From positions 1 through 5,633 of the forward strand of contig CALCEB010000224.1 of the NCBI GenBank assembly GCA_937900045.1: DNA of 5,633 nt, read 5' to 3'. The notes under the pieces are model-generated. The model was not told the DNA's origin. It saw nothing but the letters and a program-made list of their open reading frames with translations, and did no database searches. Below are positions 5,073-5,633 of this stretch, piece by piece. A program made the translations under genes and the position numbers. Each line of letters begins with the position of its first letter. The first letter of the stretch is position 1. Source of the DNA: an uncultured Acidobacteriota bacterium (GTDB taxonomy: Bacteria; Acidobacteriota; Terriglobia; UBA7540).

Positions 5073-5517
5073 CATTCTTCGACCCGTCTTGCTGGTGGAA
5101 GATGATCCTAATGATGTCGAACTGATAAAGAAGGCATTCGATGACGCCAATCTCGCGAATCCCGTGATGGTGGCCCGCGACGGGGTCGAGGCGCTGAACC
5201 TTCTGCGGCAGGACGGTAACACAGGACATGGCGCGCCGACACCTGTGGTCGTGCTCATGGACATCAAGATGCCCAGGATGAACGGGCTGGAATTACTGAA
5301 AGAAATCAGGAACGACCCGAGGCTCAAGCACATCCCCGCGGTGATCATGACGTCGTCGCGCGCCTCGCCGGACCTTGATGAGGCCTACAAACTGGGCGTC
5401 AGCGCCTATGTTGTGAAACCAGTCGATTTTCGCGACTTCGTGGAAGCCGTCAAAGTTGTTGGCAAATTCTGGGCCGTGCTCAATGAGCTTCCTGATGATT
5501 TGACGCTGCCAGAGTAG
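5065..5517 (+). CDS. Single-domain response regulator, Rcp1-like (CheY-type receiver)
   Basis: The product is 150 residues, all receiver domain. Acidic pocket Glu12-Asp13-Asp14 (VEDDPNDVELIKKAF), phospho-acceptor Asp66 in LMDIKMPRMNG, switch residue Thr96 (IMTSS) and Lys118 (YVVKPVD) are all present. The NDVEL motif after the acidic pair and the extra loop before the Asp66 strand (51-60) are marks of the Rcp1 family that partners phytochrome-type kinases. There is no DNA-binding or enzymatic output domain, so it should act by protein contact or by passing phosphate on. It overlaps the kinase by 8 bp (5065-5072), so the two are translationally coupled and co-transcribed from the promoter at 3720. 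Confidence 0.95.
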   Translation: MNNILRPVLLVEDDPNDVELIKKAFDDANLANPVMVARDGVEALNLLRQDGNTGHGAPTPVVVLMDIKMPRMNGLELLKEIRNDPRLKHIPAVIMTSSRASPDLDEAYKLGVSAYVVKPVDFRDFVEAVKVVGKFWAVLNELPDDLTLPE

Positions 5518-5557
5518 TGCCGGCCCGCCTTGAACGATTCAACATCGGTGGACAGGC

Positions 5558-5633
5558 AGTGGCGCAGTTTGTTCGCTGTAGCGGCGCTCTATGAGCGCCG
5601 AACTTGGATCCTCAACGGTTTTCGGCGCTCATA
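5558..5633. repeat. Long palindromic element, copy 2 (cut by window end)
   Basis: The flank AGTGGCGCAGTTTG (5558-5571) and left arm (5575-5600) are identical to copy 1 at 2537-2550 and 2554-2579. The 22-nt loop (5601-5622) matches the reverse complement of the copy 1 loop at 20 of 22. Only the first 11 bases of the right arm are inside the window. It starts 40 bp after the regulator stop and could protect the 3' end of the operon mRNA. Confidence 0.85.

Noticed and set aside
5530..5542. TTGAA-CGA-TTCAA dyad after the regulator stop as terminator
   Set aside because: Only 5-bp AT-rich arms and no T-run.

Overview
The window looks like a chromosomal stretch from a free-living, probably Gram-negative environmental bacterium of moderate-to-high GC content. 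It has ordinary bacterial genes with Shine-Dalgarno sites, two inner-membrane protein families, a phytochrome-type two-component pair, and an intergenic region full of palindromic repeats. Repeats of this style are common in soil and groundwater phyla such as Verrucomicrobiota and Acidobacteriota, but no marker gene here fixes the phylum, so that placement is only a guess.

Layout. Positions 1-2110 carry three genes on the minus strand. In transcription order they are a small unrecognised protein (2110 to 1838), a YihY/BrkB-family membrane protein (1710 to 748), and the first 219 residues of an AI-2E-family (PerM-like) membrane protein that runs off the left edge (659 to 1). Positions 2111-3719 hold no convincing gene. 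This is about 1.6 kb of repeats: two copies of a 49-bp dispersed repeat (the other lies at 695-743), a 97-bp palindromic element, an element with 28-bp perfect arms, two GC-rich three-stem elements, and a tandem pair of 121-bp units. The first 121-bp unit is split by a 152-bp insert with imperfect 36-bp terminal inverted repeats and a 5-bp target duplication (CTAAG). Positions 3720-5517 hold a strong sigma-70-type promoter with operator-like dyads, then a soluble PAS histidine kinase whose start codon overlaps nothing upstream but whose 3' end overlaps an Rcp1-type single-domain response regulator by 8 bp. The window closes in a second, cut-off copy of the 28-bp-arm palindrome.

How the parts work together. 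The kinase and regulator are translationally coupled and almost certainly form one phosphorelay. The kinase has no membrane segment, and the regulator has no DNA-binding domain, so output probably goes through protein-protein contact or a further relay. The kinase N-terminus begins inside what looks like the tail of a lost upstream PAS/PAC domain, directly behind the repeat region, so the gene appears to have been shortened and given a new promoter. No complete new defence or metabolic system is visible. The most unusual content is the repeat cluster, especially the non-autonomous insert that can be dated against an intact sister copy in the same window.
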